A DNA stretch of 64,000 nt, from the NCBI RefSeq assembly GCF_932526225.1, contig NC_064044.1, positions 7,032,747 to 7,096,746 on the forward strand. The letters are read 5' to 3'. The translations under genes and the position numbers were made by a program. Below are positions 25,701 to 36,201 of the stretch, piece by piece; position 1 is the stretch's first letter, and the number at the start of each line of letters is the position of its first letter. The notes under the pieces are model-generated. The model was not told the origin of the DNA and did no database searches. It was given only the letters and a program-made list of their open reading frames with translations. This DNA comes from Nematostella vectensis (lineage: Eukaryota > Cnidaria > Anthozoa > Actiniaria > Edwardsiidae).

Positions 25701-28700
25701 TGATAGGATAACTATATGACCAATGTCAGAATTTCTTACCAATATCGGGGCAGTTAAAGAGCAATCTCTGCACTTGTATTCTCTCATCGCATTCAGGGCT
25801 CTGAAACAAAGCAAATGAGGTAACCACCATGGCGAAACCAGGAGTTCCCAAAACAGGGAGCCGAAACAAGTGTTTCAAAAAAGAGGGCGCGAATTTAATG
25901 TTCTTCCGTGTATTTCCTTATATTATTTGTTATTTGTAAGCCAAATATCTGAAAATAGGGGGGGGCACCCCTAGATCCGCCCCCCTGACCATCAGAAGAC
26001 GCTTCTGTCACCCCTTTTTTTTTATCAAGGTATAAATTTGGAGGCCAACATATTAAACAGAATTGTACCGAAAACTTGGAATTATAGAAAAATGCCCCAG
26101 AAAATACACCTATTTCAATAAATGTTGACAGCAGAAAAGGCAAAGAATAGCAATTTCCAAATGGCAGTTCTTCGACCGTGTGGTGCTTATGGGTAGTAGT
26201 TATTTGTAAAAATGAAGGCGATGCCAGAGCCATAAATTAATTATATTAAATGGATAGTCGTATGTTTATCTAGATTTTTTTTTAATTTGGAATAAATATT
26301 TAGGGACCCGTGGGTCCTTTCGGTTGTAGAACTGTCATTTATCAATAGCCATTTGCGGTTTGAACTGAATGTTTTTTGAGGTATATGCACAAAAGACAAT
26401 GCAAACGAGTTCAACATACGGGACATTCCCTGGTGTCTTCCCCAGTCCTACGCAGTAAGTTGCCAAAATGCCTCGAAGGGTCGTATTTCTCTCCTCGCTT
26501 CTCCAAAGCCTTTGCTTGAGAACTGGAGAAGAACAATATGACATGGGTAAAGTAATAGCATAAAAAGGCTAAATCACAAAACTGAATTTATAGGTTTAGA
26601 TTGATTGAAGGTGATTGTCGAATGTAGTGGTACCTCTATTCTAGCATGGGCTATAAAGGGGGAGAGGGTCCCAGCACGGTTCACGAGTTTCAAAAATCGG
26701 AAATCACGTTTCTGGATAAACTGACGACAAGGATAAATCTTTACTCGGAAATCACGATTCGAAACGACGGATTTTAAAGAGCATATATCACGATTCACGC
26801 TGATCATATTTCGCCATTCACGGCGATTAACGGCGAAGGTAGCAATCACGGAACACGGTTTCACTTTGTCCTTTTCACAATTCACGATAAAGAAAAAGGC
26901 CGTTCACGGATCACGAAAAAAAACCTTACCGCCCAGGGGCTGTTCTCATAAGCGATCACACTCGGGACCTTACTAAGTGGCCGATAGGATAGGCGATTTA
27001 GAAATGAGGCGATTTAGAAATGAAACGAAATGGAACTGAGAATACTGTAAAAGCCGCCGAAAAATAAGTATAATTCGCAGCCGCCGCATGATGCTTGTTA
27101 TACGTTAAATTTGTTGGCAATTATATTTATTATATATATTATTATTTGTCTGGCCGATTATAACAGACTATGTAACAGTAACAGTGAATAATGGATTAGA
27201 GAATGGTGACCGCGGCCGCTTAGTGGAGTTGGCCGCTTAATAGAGGTTTAAAGTACAGTATTTGAGTCACCAATATTAATGGACTTTGGAAAGTGGCCGC
27301 TAAACAGAGGTTGTCGCTAAATCCGAGCCGTAGCAGGCCCCGAAATATAAAGGGGCACGGTACAGAAACATCAAGAAGTTGTAGAGCCACAGCCCGCCCC
27401 TACTGGTTATTTATAATTTTTAAAAAATATTTGGGTGGCACGCCCCAATGCCCCACCCCCTGCTGCGGCCTTGTAGATAGAGGTACCATTGTACAAGAGC
27501 AAACCTGGTGCATACCATAGAGCAGATGCGGAAACATATCGAACAAGCTCAAAGAATGGGAATGGCTCTGATCTCTCGCCACATGGACAGATGGTCTGTA
27601 AAAAAAGTACATAAGAAGGTAAGAATTAAACGTATGAATACCAACAGCAATAGACAGAAAACATCATTATTACCCGAGTTATTACTGTACTGGCATGAGC
27701 TGTGGTAGGCCAGGGAGGCACACGCCCCTACTGGTCATTTCGTTATATATTTTTAAAATATTAGGGAGGTACATGGACCCTCTTCATTGTCACTTTTATC
27801 ATCATCATCATTATCATCACCATCATCTCCATTCTCGTCATATAATCTTCACTATCATCACAATCTTCATCATCATCATCATCACAGTATCTTCATCATC
27901 ATAATCATGACAATCATGATCATCACATTATAGCTGGCTATCACACCCTCTCCCTGTCCACCCCTAGCTACAGCCGCAGTGATTACATTATATGGGTGCT
28001 AGCCTCTCCCCTCCCCTAAACCAAGCCATGCCCTTGGCCAACACACCATAGGAGGGTTAGCCTCTCCCCTACTCACCCCTGGCCATCACATCATATGAGG
28101 GCTAGCTTCTCCCCTACCCTAACCATAGCTAAGGCCCTGGGCCATCACACCAGGGAAGGGGGGGGGGGGGGGGCTAGCCTCTCCCCTCCCCTTTAATTAG
28201 ACAATCTTACTTATAAATATTAGATAATAATAGCCTATGAACTTGTTCACAGCACTCTAATAAATCTGTCTGTCTGTCATCACCTCCTCCTACCTGTTCA
28301 ATCATCTGCATGGCAAACTTCTGATGGGAAATGCAGTGTTTGGCATTACAGCCATCATCATGTTCATTCATGGCCAGGTGAAAATGCATCCGGGACAAAA
28401 TATTTTCCTGTAGAACAACAGATATGCAATTTTGCTATAAATTCTACATCCTTAACCCATCTCCTATTGAAGGAATGGCAGCAATTTTGTTAAGAGGGGG
28501 CAAATTAATATTATGTTGTAATTTTGACTGTTTGTCTGTGTAGAGCTCTACTTACAAAGCATTCGGCAGCATCATCCATGTCTCCAAGCTGGAACTTCCT
28601 TTGATCCTACAAGAAAAAAAATAATTTAATCAAAACAAAGGGAAACATATTTTACCTGAATAACTGCTGTCTAAATATTCAGGGGAAGATCCAGTATTTC

Positions 28701-31700
28701 TCAAAGGGTTGGGTGATGATGACAGTTAAATCTGTGGGTTTGAGTTTCTGAACATTTATTCTAAAATTTGAGTCTAAAAGGGGAAAGGGGTTTTAGTTTA
28801 CCCTCTAGGTCCTTGCTTAATTTGACATCTCTACTCACCCTGAAAGTTCCAGCAAGAGCAAACCTCAAGGCGTCTGGGGGCAAGGCATCGTTACTGCTGT
28901 ACTGGAACTCTTTAAATAAGTACTGAAGAGCACAGAATATGCAAGACTTGCCCATGCAATAGTGCCCCTTGATCTCGCGGAAACTACGCCGGAAAACGTC
29001 AAGGTGCCAAAACACCTATAGAAAAAACATAAAAAAACTAAGATTTATTACTGTAATCTTCAACCCTGCAATGATTAGGCTAAATAGTCATGTTTTGTAT
29101 CAAAGTGTTATTCTAGAAAATGCCTTTTTCACTCAATCTTGTTTGGGTTTTGCAAAATATATTATAAATGCAGTATTAGCTAACTGAAAAGCTTATAACT
29201 GAAATGCTTTAAATTTGTTGGGTAATGACATTTGTGTGGTTTGAAAACCAAAAAGATGTTCTAAAAAATGGAGAACAAAATCAAAAAAGAAAAATGTATT
29301 TTTTCTACTATATCCATCACCTTTATGAACTAAACAAAACAGTGTGAACATCAACACTGAAAATAGATATTCATATTTGTAGATTTTTTAAATTTCTTTA
29401 GACAAATATCAAGCAAGAATTTGGTAATGATAGTTTTATTGAGACTTGATCCTTTACAGTATTTCCCTGTCCATGATATTAATTAATATATACATATATT
29501 TTTAAATAAGGATTAGATATCTAAAGCTAAAATATTATACCAAATTAAGAGCTAAATTCTATTTTTGGCTAGAGGGTATCATTCTAGAAAAAAATAGCCT
29601 ATTACAATCTATACATGAGCTTTATCATGAGGATGGATGTCTTAAATCACTCATCACTTTATTGATATCAGAAAAGATAGAAGAAGAAGAAGAAGTATTA
29701 TTCTCATCTTTTGGTGATTGGTTGGGGGATAGGTACACTAAATGGAACAGAACAGGGGGTATTCTAATAGATAGGACAGGACTTATGCTCATATATTTGT
29801 AATGGGATGGAGGAGGGCTGAATAACTAAATAAGACCATAAACTAAAGCTCTTGCGACAAGAATTAATCAAAATAGCAGTGTTTGGCAAGTCTATTCTAT
29901 CCATGCAAAGTAATACCCCTATATCCTCTTGGGTATTCTATACCCAATCAAACAATGGAGAAATGCTAGTTTGAACTAAAATAGGAAAACAAATAATGGG
30001 ATGGAATTTTGTTGATAGCAGCGGGTAGAAAAATACATAGTGTGAAAGAGGAAATGCTTGGAAAAATACCTTAGTTCTATATCACGCAGATCTATATCAT
30101 GATAGACAGATTAATGAAGGGGGATTGTGGTTTGGAAGCATAGTTCACAACAGCTTTGTGAAGCAACCTTGGACTACTCTTATTGCAAACTATTGTCTCT
30201 AAGTGTCTGTTGACCTCTTCACTCTACTTGAAAGTCTACACAAAAACATTGTCGTTTAATCTCCCTTTTAATGTTTTCTTGTGCTATGGTGTAGACTATA
30301 CTTAATTGATGCTTTAAAAAGTTGGGTCTTCTTTTTATTGCAAAATGGAACCCTTTATTAGCCCAAATCGTCAAGGAAGAGAATAATAATTTAAATATAA
30401 GGCAATCTCTCAATTTCATTATCAACGAAAAATTCACAGTAGTAAACTGAAACTTGGAGTTTGAGTTTGAGTTATCGAAATTTCAGTAGTCAGAGTTCCA
30501 TTGTGTGATATTTATCATAAAAATAAGAGCTCTCTCTGCATAAATGAAATGGATTAACATCATTGCTGTGGTCTTTCTATGGATGGTGCAAAAGGAGGTC
30601 TTAACTCTCATGCTGTGAATGAATTAAAATGAGCACATAATGTAGACTTTTTTATAATATCATGAGAATGCACCTTTTAGAATAGGACAACTTTATATGG
30701 TTTTTATACGCTTTTTATATGGCTATGCATGAAAAATGTCAAAATAAATAAAAAGTAAATTAATATTGATCACTCCAAGTTAATTGCTTACCCATTAGGA
30801 AATCAAAAGTTGAAAAGTCTATGATGTATGGTGCCAGTTTGAAATTCTGATATATCTTAAAATTGATAACGAGTTAAAGCATTTCAAATTTAAATACTGT
30901 ATAATTGTTATATCATGTTATAATTGAACTAAAATTGGTAAGGGCTAGATTAATAATAATCCCTAAACATAATTAAATTTGCGTCATAAATATCATAAAT
31001 ACGTCATAAATATCATGCAATAGTATGTTTTTTCTCATATATGTGTGAAAACTTTTAAAGTTTCTGTCATCAAAAAGGTTGTTTGCAACAAATGCATAAT
31101 ATTTATCTGGAGATGCTGTAGGGTTTTGCACGAAGGAGCACAATAAATGAATTCGCCAGCATTACAAGTATTGTTATTCTCTTGAATAACAAAAAAAAGA
31201 TTATGCTTAGAATGATTTTGGAAACAAAAGCAAAATTCCTTGGGGCTTTTTGCTCAAATATTTCGCAACTCGCGAATTTCTTTGCTCATGCTTATCACCT
31301 TATTAAATTTATATCTCGTTTACACTTCTTTCGTGTAAGGGAAAAAAATGACTGTAAGTGTGAATCTTTTATTAGTTTATCAGTTTATGCATCAATAAAA
31401 TAGTAAGTCACATTCGTCAAATTTTCCATATATTTTTTTTTCCATTTTTCCATATAGTTTCGATACCCAGCACTAAAATGGGTTCCACGAACGAATTTTT
31501 TTTTTTGTTTATTGGGAGTCAAGATTTTGTTCGTGGTAACAAACAGAACCAGAAATTCCTTACCACATATCAGGATCCATCTTGCTGATAGCTAATAAAA
31601 CCAATTGTTTATATCTCGACAAGATACAAATTCTAAAATAACAAACCAAAAACTAAATAGAAAAAATCTTGAATCACCAGGAAATAGTTGCTTTTAAGCA

Positions 31701-32705
31701 ACTATTCGAAGGCAAGCCAATTGCAAATGCATTCATCGATTTGACCTTTGAATAAAGGTACTGTTTTCGTTTTATATTTTGGCGTTGATGCTATCGGTAG
31801 TGAAGACACTATAGAAATACGAAGTCAAAACTTACCACCGTTAGAAGGCGGTTAAAAAAAACCCTGATCTTTTTGTAAAAACTCAGATAATTTCAGATAC
31901 TTATAGGGTTAAAGTTGTCAAGTATCTTTAGTAAATAAAGCCAAAACACTTGAGGCTCACCAACTATACAATGACGCGAACTCGACTAGGATTATTGTGG
32001 CTTTGGTGAAATTTCTGAACTCCAAATTGGTCATTTAATTTTTTTTCTGTCACCCCACAAACTCTAGCACTCTCTTCTATGAAAATCATTTTTAATATTT
32101 GAAATATAGTAAAAATAGAGAAGTTTTCTGTTATGATTTGATGGGTATATTTAAAAGTTAAGACAAAGATTGACATACAATTTCGGTTGGATACGGTCTT
32201 GCGTGTACATACAAAGGTAGATTTCACTGCGTATGAATTCGAACTTATAATTTCTTCCAAAACCTTCAATTAAAGCCTTTATAAATCCATACATGGGAGC
32301 CAACATATATCTTATGTATACTATGTGTACTTCGTAGAAGCAATAACACACAATAGTTGTCGGTCTGAGGTTTGTATTTGATCAGATAAAGCGAGCGACT
32401 GACAACTATGAGAAATCACTGAAGTGGAAAAATTCCTTTGACGATCTACTACAAGCATCCCACATTTTGCTCAGAAAATTAAAACTCGCACAGACATATT
32501 CCTGTCTCTTTCGATTATATTATAATCTAACAAGATAGAGAATTTCTTAAGCTACATGGTTTCGATTACAAAAATTAGTATACACACTTACCTGAACTGC
32601 AGAATTTAAGAAGCAATTGTTTTCCCCCGGGTTGTTCAGGAGACCTTTATTTTGGATAACAGACATGGTTCTTCCCAATCGTTCATCACGGCCAAGAGTA
32701 GCCAT
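16773..32705 (-). CDS. USP54: USP53/USP54-family ubiquitin hydrolase, 16 exons
   Basis: Exons: 32705..32592, 29015..28839, 28606..28556, 28407..28294, 27595..27516, 26522..26420, 25800..25740, 25613..25519, 25057..24908, 24355..23361, 23205..23004, 22374..22267, 21857..21735, 20742..20604, 18618..18534 and 18008..16773, about 1277 codons. The USP fold runs from the Cys box [12 protein letters not shown] (C31) to the His box [13 protein letters not shown] (H292) and YFDD, then [17 protein letters not shown] zinc-type CPCGERSEP lies between. The long tail is rich in Ser, Arg and Gln, with coiled-coil-like stretches, and ends with C-x2-C-x11-C-x2-C (VCVRC and MCAGC). Family members cut K63-linked chains and act near cell junctions; that is known of USP53/54. 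All junctions are in phase except exon 10 to 11: exon 10 leaves two bases, while the best acceptor at 23205 needs phase 0, so a tiny exon may be missing. The symbol could equally be USP53. Confidence 0.85.
19279..19470. mobile_element. MITE-like inverted-repeat element, 192 bp
   Basis: The left end GGCTGGTTCTCACGAC-CACGTAAG and the right end CTTACGTCGCTCGTGAGAACCAGC are imperfect inverted copies. It carries no reading frame of interest. It lies in a USP53/54 intron. Confidence 0.65.
20813..21008. mobile_element. palindromic MITE with C/G tracts, 196 bp
   Basis: The tips GTGACGCCGTC and GACGGCGTCAC are perfect inverted repeats. Further in, CGCCCTGCAAGCTAGAGGGG and the matching CCCCTTTAGCTTGCAGGGCG extend the fold, with runs of C and G between. 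It lies 71 bp upstream of USP53/54 exon 14 in gene orientation. Confidence 0.75.
21209..21707. mobile_element. TA-flanked mariner/pogo-type MITE, 499 bp
   Basis: The ends are CAGTGGAACCTGGATTTTAC and its exact complement, and the element is flanked on both sides by TA, the usual target of Tc1/mariner/pogo transposases. The interior repeats 'atcgaggt'-type blocks in both directions. There is no transposase frame. Its right end is 27 bp from the donor of USP53/54 exon 13. Confidence 0.8.
21876..22095. repeat. (AAC)n-rich simple repeat with duplicated GCTTCGGCTC block
   Basis: Runs of AAC/CAA alternate with AGCTTCGGCTC and ATTATCCATTATCA, so the stretch is a degenerate compound tandem repeat in the intron between exons 12 and 13. 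Confidence 0.75.
22686..22918. mobile_element. MITE-like inverted repeat with E-box ends, 233 bp
   Basis: The left arm CCACTTGCACTAATAAATCA-CGTGACTTT is matched by AAAGTCACGTGATTGCTTAG-TGCAAGTAG at the right. Both arms carry CACGTGA. It lies in the intron between exons 11 and 12 of USP53/54. Confidence 0.65.
23770..23945 (-). repeat. coding minisatellite, 15 bp unit, in USP53/54 exon 10
   Basis: A 15 bp unit of the type CGCGTGTTCACTTCT is repeated about eleven times in frame, giving a five-residue peptide repeat of the form [D/E]-H-[A/T]-[R/K]-[N/S] over about residues 453..511. The frame is kept throughout, so variation in copy number would change length without breaking the protein. Confidence 0.8.
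24656..24880. repeat. degenerate tandem repeat with CACGTGAC and CCAAT boxes
   Basis: CACGTGAC or a near match occurs at about 24682, 24724, 24832 and 24874, with a CATGTG variant near 24788. The intervals carry ATTGG (CCAAT reversed) and AAAACCTTCAGCTCTCATTGG-like blocks. It lies in the intron between exons 9 and 10. Confidence 0.55.
25140..25490. repeat. (GAT)n microsatellite
   Basis: Imperfect GAT/GAC triplet run. The Asp-rich and Ile-rich frames across it are repeat translations, not genes. It fills most of the intron between USP53/54 exons 8 and 9. Confidence 0.9.
26625..27491. mobile_element. inverted-repeat element with a nested insertion
   Basis: The left end GTAGTGGTACCTCTATTCTA is matched in reverse by GATAGAGGTACCATTGTAC at the right. 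A copy of the dispersed GTAGCAGGCC repeat (27328..27480) appears to be inserted near its right end. The element ends about 25 bp from the splice donor of USP53/54 exon 5. Confidence 0.45.
27328..27480. repeat. dispersed GTAGCAGGCC-type repeat, copy 2
   Basis: Shares CCGTAGCAGGCC, GAAATATAAAGGGGCACGG, ACAGAAACATCAAGAA, CGCCCCTACTGGTTATTT and CTGCTGCGGCC with the copies near 5311 and 34326. It is nested in the inverted-repeat element. Confidence 0.65.
27780..28195. repeat. (ATC)n microsatellite followed by a ~62 bp tandem repeat
   Basis: ATC triplets run to about 27935. Then four degenerate copies follow of a unit containing GCTAGCCTCTCCCCTCCCCT, a CCATGCC/CTAAGGCC part and GCCATCACACCATA, with a G homopolymer in the last copy. 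Confidence 0.75.
29016..32591. other. intron 1 of the USP53/54 gene
   Basis: A 3.6 kb AT-rich intron separates the Cys-box exon from exon 2. No exon, RNA gene or clear element was seen. A stretch near 29450..30450 might be a decayed retroelement, but I could not support it. Confidence 0.5.
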
Positions 32706-34325
32706 CCTCGGGCCAAAATAGATAGCTATTCTTCTAATTCAGGGTAATATGAATCGTAGGAAACTCGTCCGCTGTGATTCGCAAACTTTTTCACACACGG
32801 TATCCTTATGGAGAACTCGCTCTGAACTCCAGTACAACTCTTGAAATGCGACGAATTTACACCAAAAACTGCATTATTCGCAGCAGAAATTTGACCACAA
32901 CATCTTCTAGCATCTTATCAGTCCACGAGCTCTTTTAAAATCCCGTGAAATCTTTTGTCGAGTCAGTGTGGAACGTCGAATCTCAGTGTAGTCGAATATT
33001 TGTTCTTACCCGGTCGCCATTTTGCTACGATGTTATGTATATTCGTGACGTCACGGTGTGTTCAATGAAGGGGGAAATAGAGCGGATAACACATGTGGGA
33101 CTGACATATCAACAACTCAACAAGATAATGATTTTATATTCAAAAGATAATTACAAAAGTGAATATCAAGAATTACCAATCATTATTTTTATCAAGAATA
33201 CTTTGGGATTTCATCCCACCAGGATTTGTTAAAACCAATTAATCTGAAAAATAATGTCGTGTGACTTGACCTCACCGGAGGGTAGTTCCCGTATGATAAT
33301 ATAAGGAGTGACTCAGTTTTGTCAGATTTCTTAAAACACGTTTAAGAGATTATCCTACTTGGGTTGGCAAACAAACCGTTTGAATAAAAGCATCCTTAAA
33401 GTAATGGTTATATCAACCAATAACTGTTGTTTTTCTAGCTCGCTCGGTCATTTCATTTATTTCGTCCGCTTCAATCATTTTTCTTTTTTTTATCGCTCTA
33501 GAACTTTGTAAGTCGAGAATTTCCGCAGGAAATGGTGCCTAGTCTCTAACGTTTTAGAATATTACAGGTCTCCCACGCGCTCGCGGACTGCTTTTTACAT
33601 TACGTACATATGACGTACACAAGAGGTAAGTAACCCCTCCAATTTTTAGAGATTTGGCATAAAAAATACTAAATAAAAATATAAATTCCAAGCTTTCTTA
33701 AATCCTCCCTCCCTTTGGTATTGGAACTACTGGACCCCTTCGACTTTGACTCGCTATAGATCACGTGAATAAAAGGAATTGTGAGTGAAAACAATCATAT
33801 TTGCATTCTCCCCCACCATGGCCTGATGTAACACCGCCAAAGTGACCGCCCGCTGCTGTAAATTTTGCTCATACTTATGAGCCCCTGCCCCAACGCTAAT
33901 ACACAAAATACAGAATACTAGAATCTCACGCTGCACCGCATAATGCAACAACTGACTCGTGATAGCTTGAACCCTTTAGTAGCTAAGCCCCCACATACCT
34001 CTCTCGGCTGGTCACGTTGATTTTTTACAATTTTGCTTTACGCTCAACAGCACCTAGAGTGGCGACTGCTTGTAGTCTATCAGTGAGGGATTTTGTGGTG
34101 GGCATGAGAAAAAGAAATTGAAGATAATACCCCGCCCACATATCAGGGGCCTGGCCTCTTGCCAAAGGATCATACCGATCAATCCAGCAATATTAGCGGT
34201 TTGTAAAAAAAAAAAAAAAAAAAAAAACGAGGGCCATCGAATGGTTGATAAGCACATGCGAGCATAAGAACCCAGGACCCAGGTTGTTCTAAGGTGCATA
34301 AATAGAACTCAACATTAGAATTCCA

Positions 34326-34465
34326 TAGCCGTAGCAGGCCTCGAAATATTGGGGGGGGGGGGGACGATACAGAAACATCAAGAACATATTGGGGGCACAG
34401 CCACGCCCCTACTGGTCATTCCCTTATAATTGTTTTTTTTTGGGGGGGAGGGGGACACGTGCCTG
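34326..34465. repeat. dispersed GTAGCAGGCC-type repeat, copy 3
   Basis: CCGTAGCAGGCCTCGAAATA, a G run, ACAGAAACATCAAGAACA, CACGCCCCTACTGGTCATT and a TTATAATTGTTTTTTTT/G-run tail match the copies near 5311 and 27328. Confidence 0.65.
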
Positions 34466-34613
34466 AATTCGAGCTGGCGACAGTTTGATTGAAGTAATAT
34501 CGCTGAGAAATACATATTATTCGCTGCTTATATTTCAATAAATGAAATATGTTGTTCCATGAACGCTATAATGGAACTCAAAGCAACCGAAATAAGAGTA
34601 TAAACTGGATCAA

Positions 34614-35294
34614 CTCAAGTATATTAAGGCCTGGGTAGATTGCTTTTAGCATCGAATATAACTTATTGCAATAAACTTTGTTAACATCGCCTTAAATTCG
34701 TTCTTTTTGGCAAGATGATTGAAGTCGACGGCCTAAACATTTTCGTAATGTTTTCTTGCTGGTGATGACGTCACACAATAGATCACGTGACAAAATAGTT
34801 TTTTGCCTTTCCGCCAGTAAGAAAACAGCTTGGACAAAGATGTTTACTAAATAAGTGTTGACTTTATGTGTGTCATATGATAGCGTTTTAGCATCCATAA
34901 TTTTCTCTGCCGTTAACAAGATATTAATTATTTTGTTAAGTCACGTGACCTGCTGCGAATTAAAATGTTGATTTGTGACCGAAAGGCTAAACTTTTCTTG
35001 CAGGTTAAGACATCAGTGTGCAGATGTGTTTCAAAGGAACATGAAAACATGCAATGTTTTCTTTTTCATAGTGTATCCACCAGCGGAGAATATTTTGAAA
35101 TATTGATTTGCAAAAGTCACGTGATCGGCTGGATGACATCATCACTCAAAATAAAATATTACCAATCAGCTAACATTGCCGAGTTTGATGTTTTGACCAA
35201 AAATGGTGCATTTAAGGCAATGTTAACCCACTTTAAGGGAACTTTCAAAATTTCAACTGTTTTAGCTTAAGATCCAAGCCTTAATACACTTGAG
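34614..35294. mobile_element. 681 bp element with 21 bp terminal inverted repeats
   Basis: The left end CTCAAGTATATTAAGGCCTGG (shown with its 21 bases split: CTCAAGTATATT, AAGGCCTGG) matches the right end CCAAGCC-TTAATACACTTGAG in reverse with two differences. The interior is AT-rich with three CACGTGA sites and no gene. It ends 66 bp before the viral element's left direct repeat. Confidence 0.6.
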
Positions 35295-35359
35295 AACTTT
35301 AGAATTTTAAGGAATGGACAGGGTTAGAAAGATAGAGTAGAGGTAAAATATATCCAAGG

Positions 35360-35366
35360 GAAACAA
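35360..35366. repeat. target site duplication GAAACAA, left copy
   Basis: GAAACAA stands immediately before the G run that opens the viral element. The same seven bases follow its right end at 49242..49248. Polinton-type integrases usually leave 5 to 6 bp; 6 or 7 are compatible here because the end of the G/C run is ambiguous by a base. Confidence 0.75.
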
Positions 35367-35734
35367 GGGGGGACTGGGTGGTTTCATAGAAACGAGGGGA
35401 ACCCGCGCCGCGCCCCGCCGCGCCCCCCAGCCGGTCTTCCGTGGTCTAGGGTATACCCGAGGCCTGGGGTATGCCGTCTGGGGGACTGGGTGGTTTCATA
35501 GAACGGGCTGGGAGGCGCCCCGCCGAGCCCCCCAGCCCCGTCTCAGGCAGATCAAGGATCGCGTAGATTAATAATTGTCAATTATTAGCAATCATCAATC
35601 TACGTCGGGCGGGGTTCGGGTCGGGCGGGGTTCGGGTACGCAACTCTTTGGGGCGAAAAAGCAAAGGCCCCCATTGTGTGGTAACATGTGGGAACCTTGC
35701 AATTAGACCCTCGTCTGTCCTATAGTATACCGAG
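35367..35734. repeat. left terminal inverted repeat of the viral element
   Basis: This arm matches the complement of 47838..49241 apart from the expanded array: G run, ACTGGGTGGTTTCATA, AACGAGGGGAACCCGCGCCG, GGGTATACCCGAGGCCTGGG, a single hairpin unit at about 35552..35605, CGGGCGGGGTTCGGGT, CAACTCTTTGGGGCGAAAA and CTATAGTATACCGAG. The block GGGGGACTGGGTGGTTTCAT is present twice, near 35369 and 35480. Confidence 0.85.
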
Positions 35735-35744
35735 CATTCGGAGG

Positions 35745-36032
35745 ATGAAGTGCGGAAAAGATTACTGCTGGCTAAAGGTCGGCCATGCAAACACGTGTAG
35801 CCAGAGGTGCATGGACACCTACTGCAAGGTGCACCACCAAAGGCTCCGTAAAGGCAGCCCCCTCCCCGTGCCGTGCAAGATCTGCGGCATAGGGACGCAG
35901 TCGGAGACGCGGTCGTGTCGCCCCTGCGGAGCGAATCGTGTAGGGCAGAGGATGCGCAGCACCGAGAGGCGCGCTCGGGAACAGTTCGCACTCGTCCTGT
36001 CTGATATCGCAGCCCGCGATACGGGCAATTAG
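35745..36032 (+). CDS. small Cys-rich zinc-binding protein of the viral element
   Basis: A 95-residue basic protein starts at the ATG at 35745; the frame is open further upstream but into the inverted repeat. Cysteines and histidines lie in C-x4-C, HANTC-x3-C, C-x2-HH and then C-x2-C...C-x2-C spacing (PCKICGIG and SCRPCG), so two or more zinc-binding sites are likely. A basic segment HHQRLRKG lies between them. It is the first gene after the left end and precedes the replication gene in the same direction. Nucleic-acid binding or a regulatory role is an inference; I do not recognise a named family. Confidence 0.6.
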   Translation: MKCGKDYCWLKVGHANTCSQRCMDTYCKVHHQRLRKGSPLPVPCKICGIGTQSETRSCRPCGANRVGQRMRSTERRAREQFALVLSDIAARDTGN

Positions 36033-36201
36033 AGACTGGGTGGCACAAGGCATACCCAAACACTCGTCCTGTATGATATCGTAGCCGGCGATACGGGCAA
36101 TTAGAGACTGGGTGGCACAAGGCATACCCAAGCACTCGTCCTGACGTCGTAGCCCGCGATACGGGCAATTAGAGACTTGGTGGCACAAGGCATACCCAAA
36201 C
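35992..36201. repeat. three tandem copies just before the replication gene
   Basis: CTCGTCCTG, then GCCCGCGATACGGGC (an inverted repeat around CGATA), AATTAGAGACTGGGTGGCAC and AAGGCATACCCAAACA recur three times with a period of about 66..77 bp. The first copy overlaps the end of the Cys-rich frame and the last ends at the replication gene's ATG, so it is a likely promoter or regulatory array. Confidence 0.75.

Noticed and set aside
29440-30450. Possible decayed LINE remnant
   Set aside because: Some broken translations recall the end of reverse-transcriptase elements, but no motif is clear and there are many stops. I do not report it as a feature.
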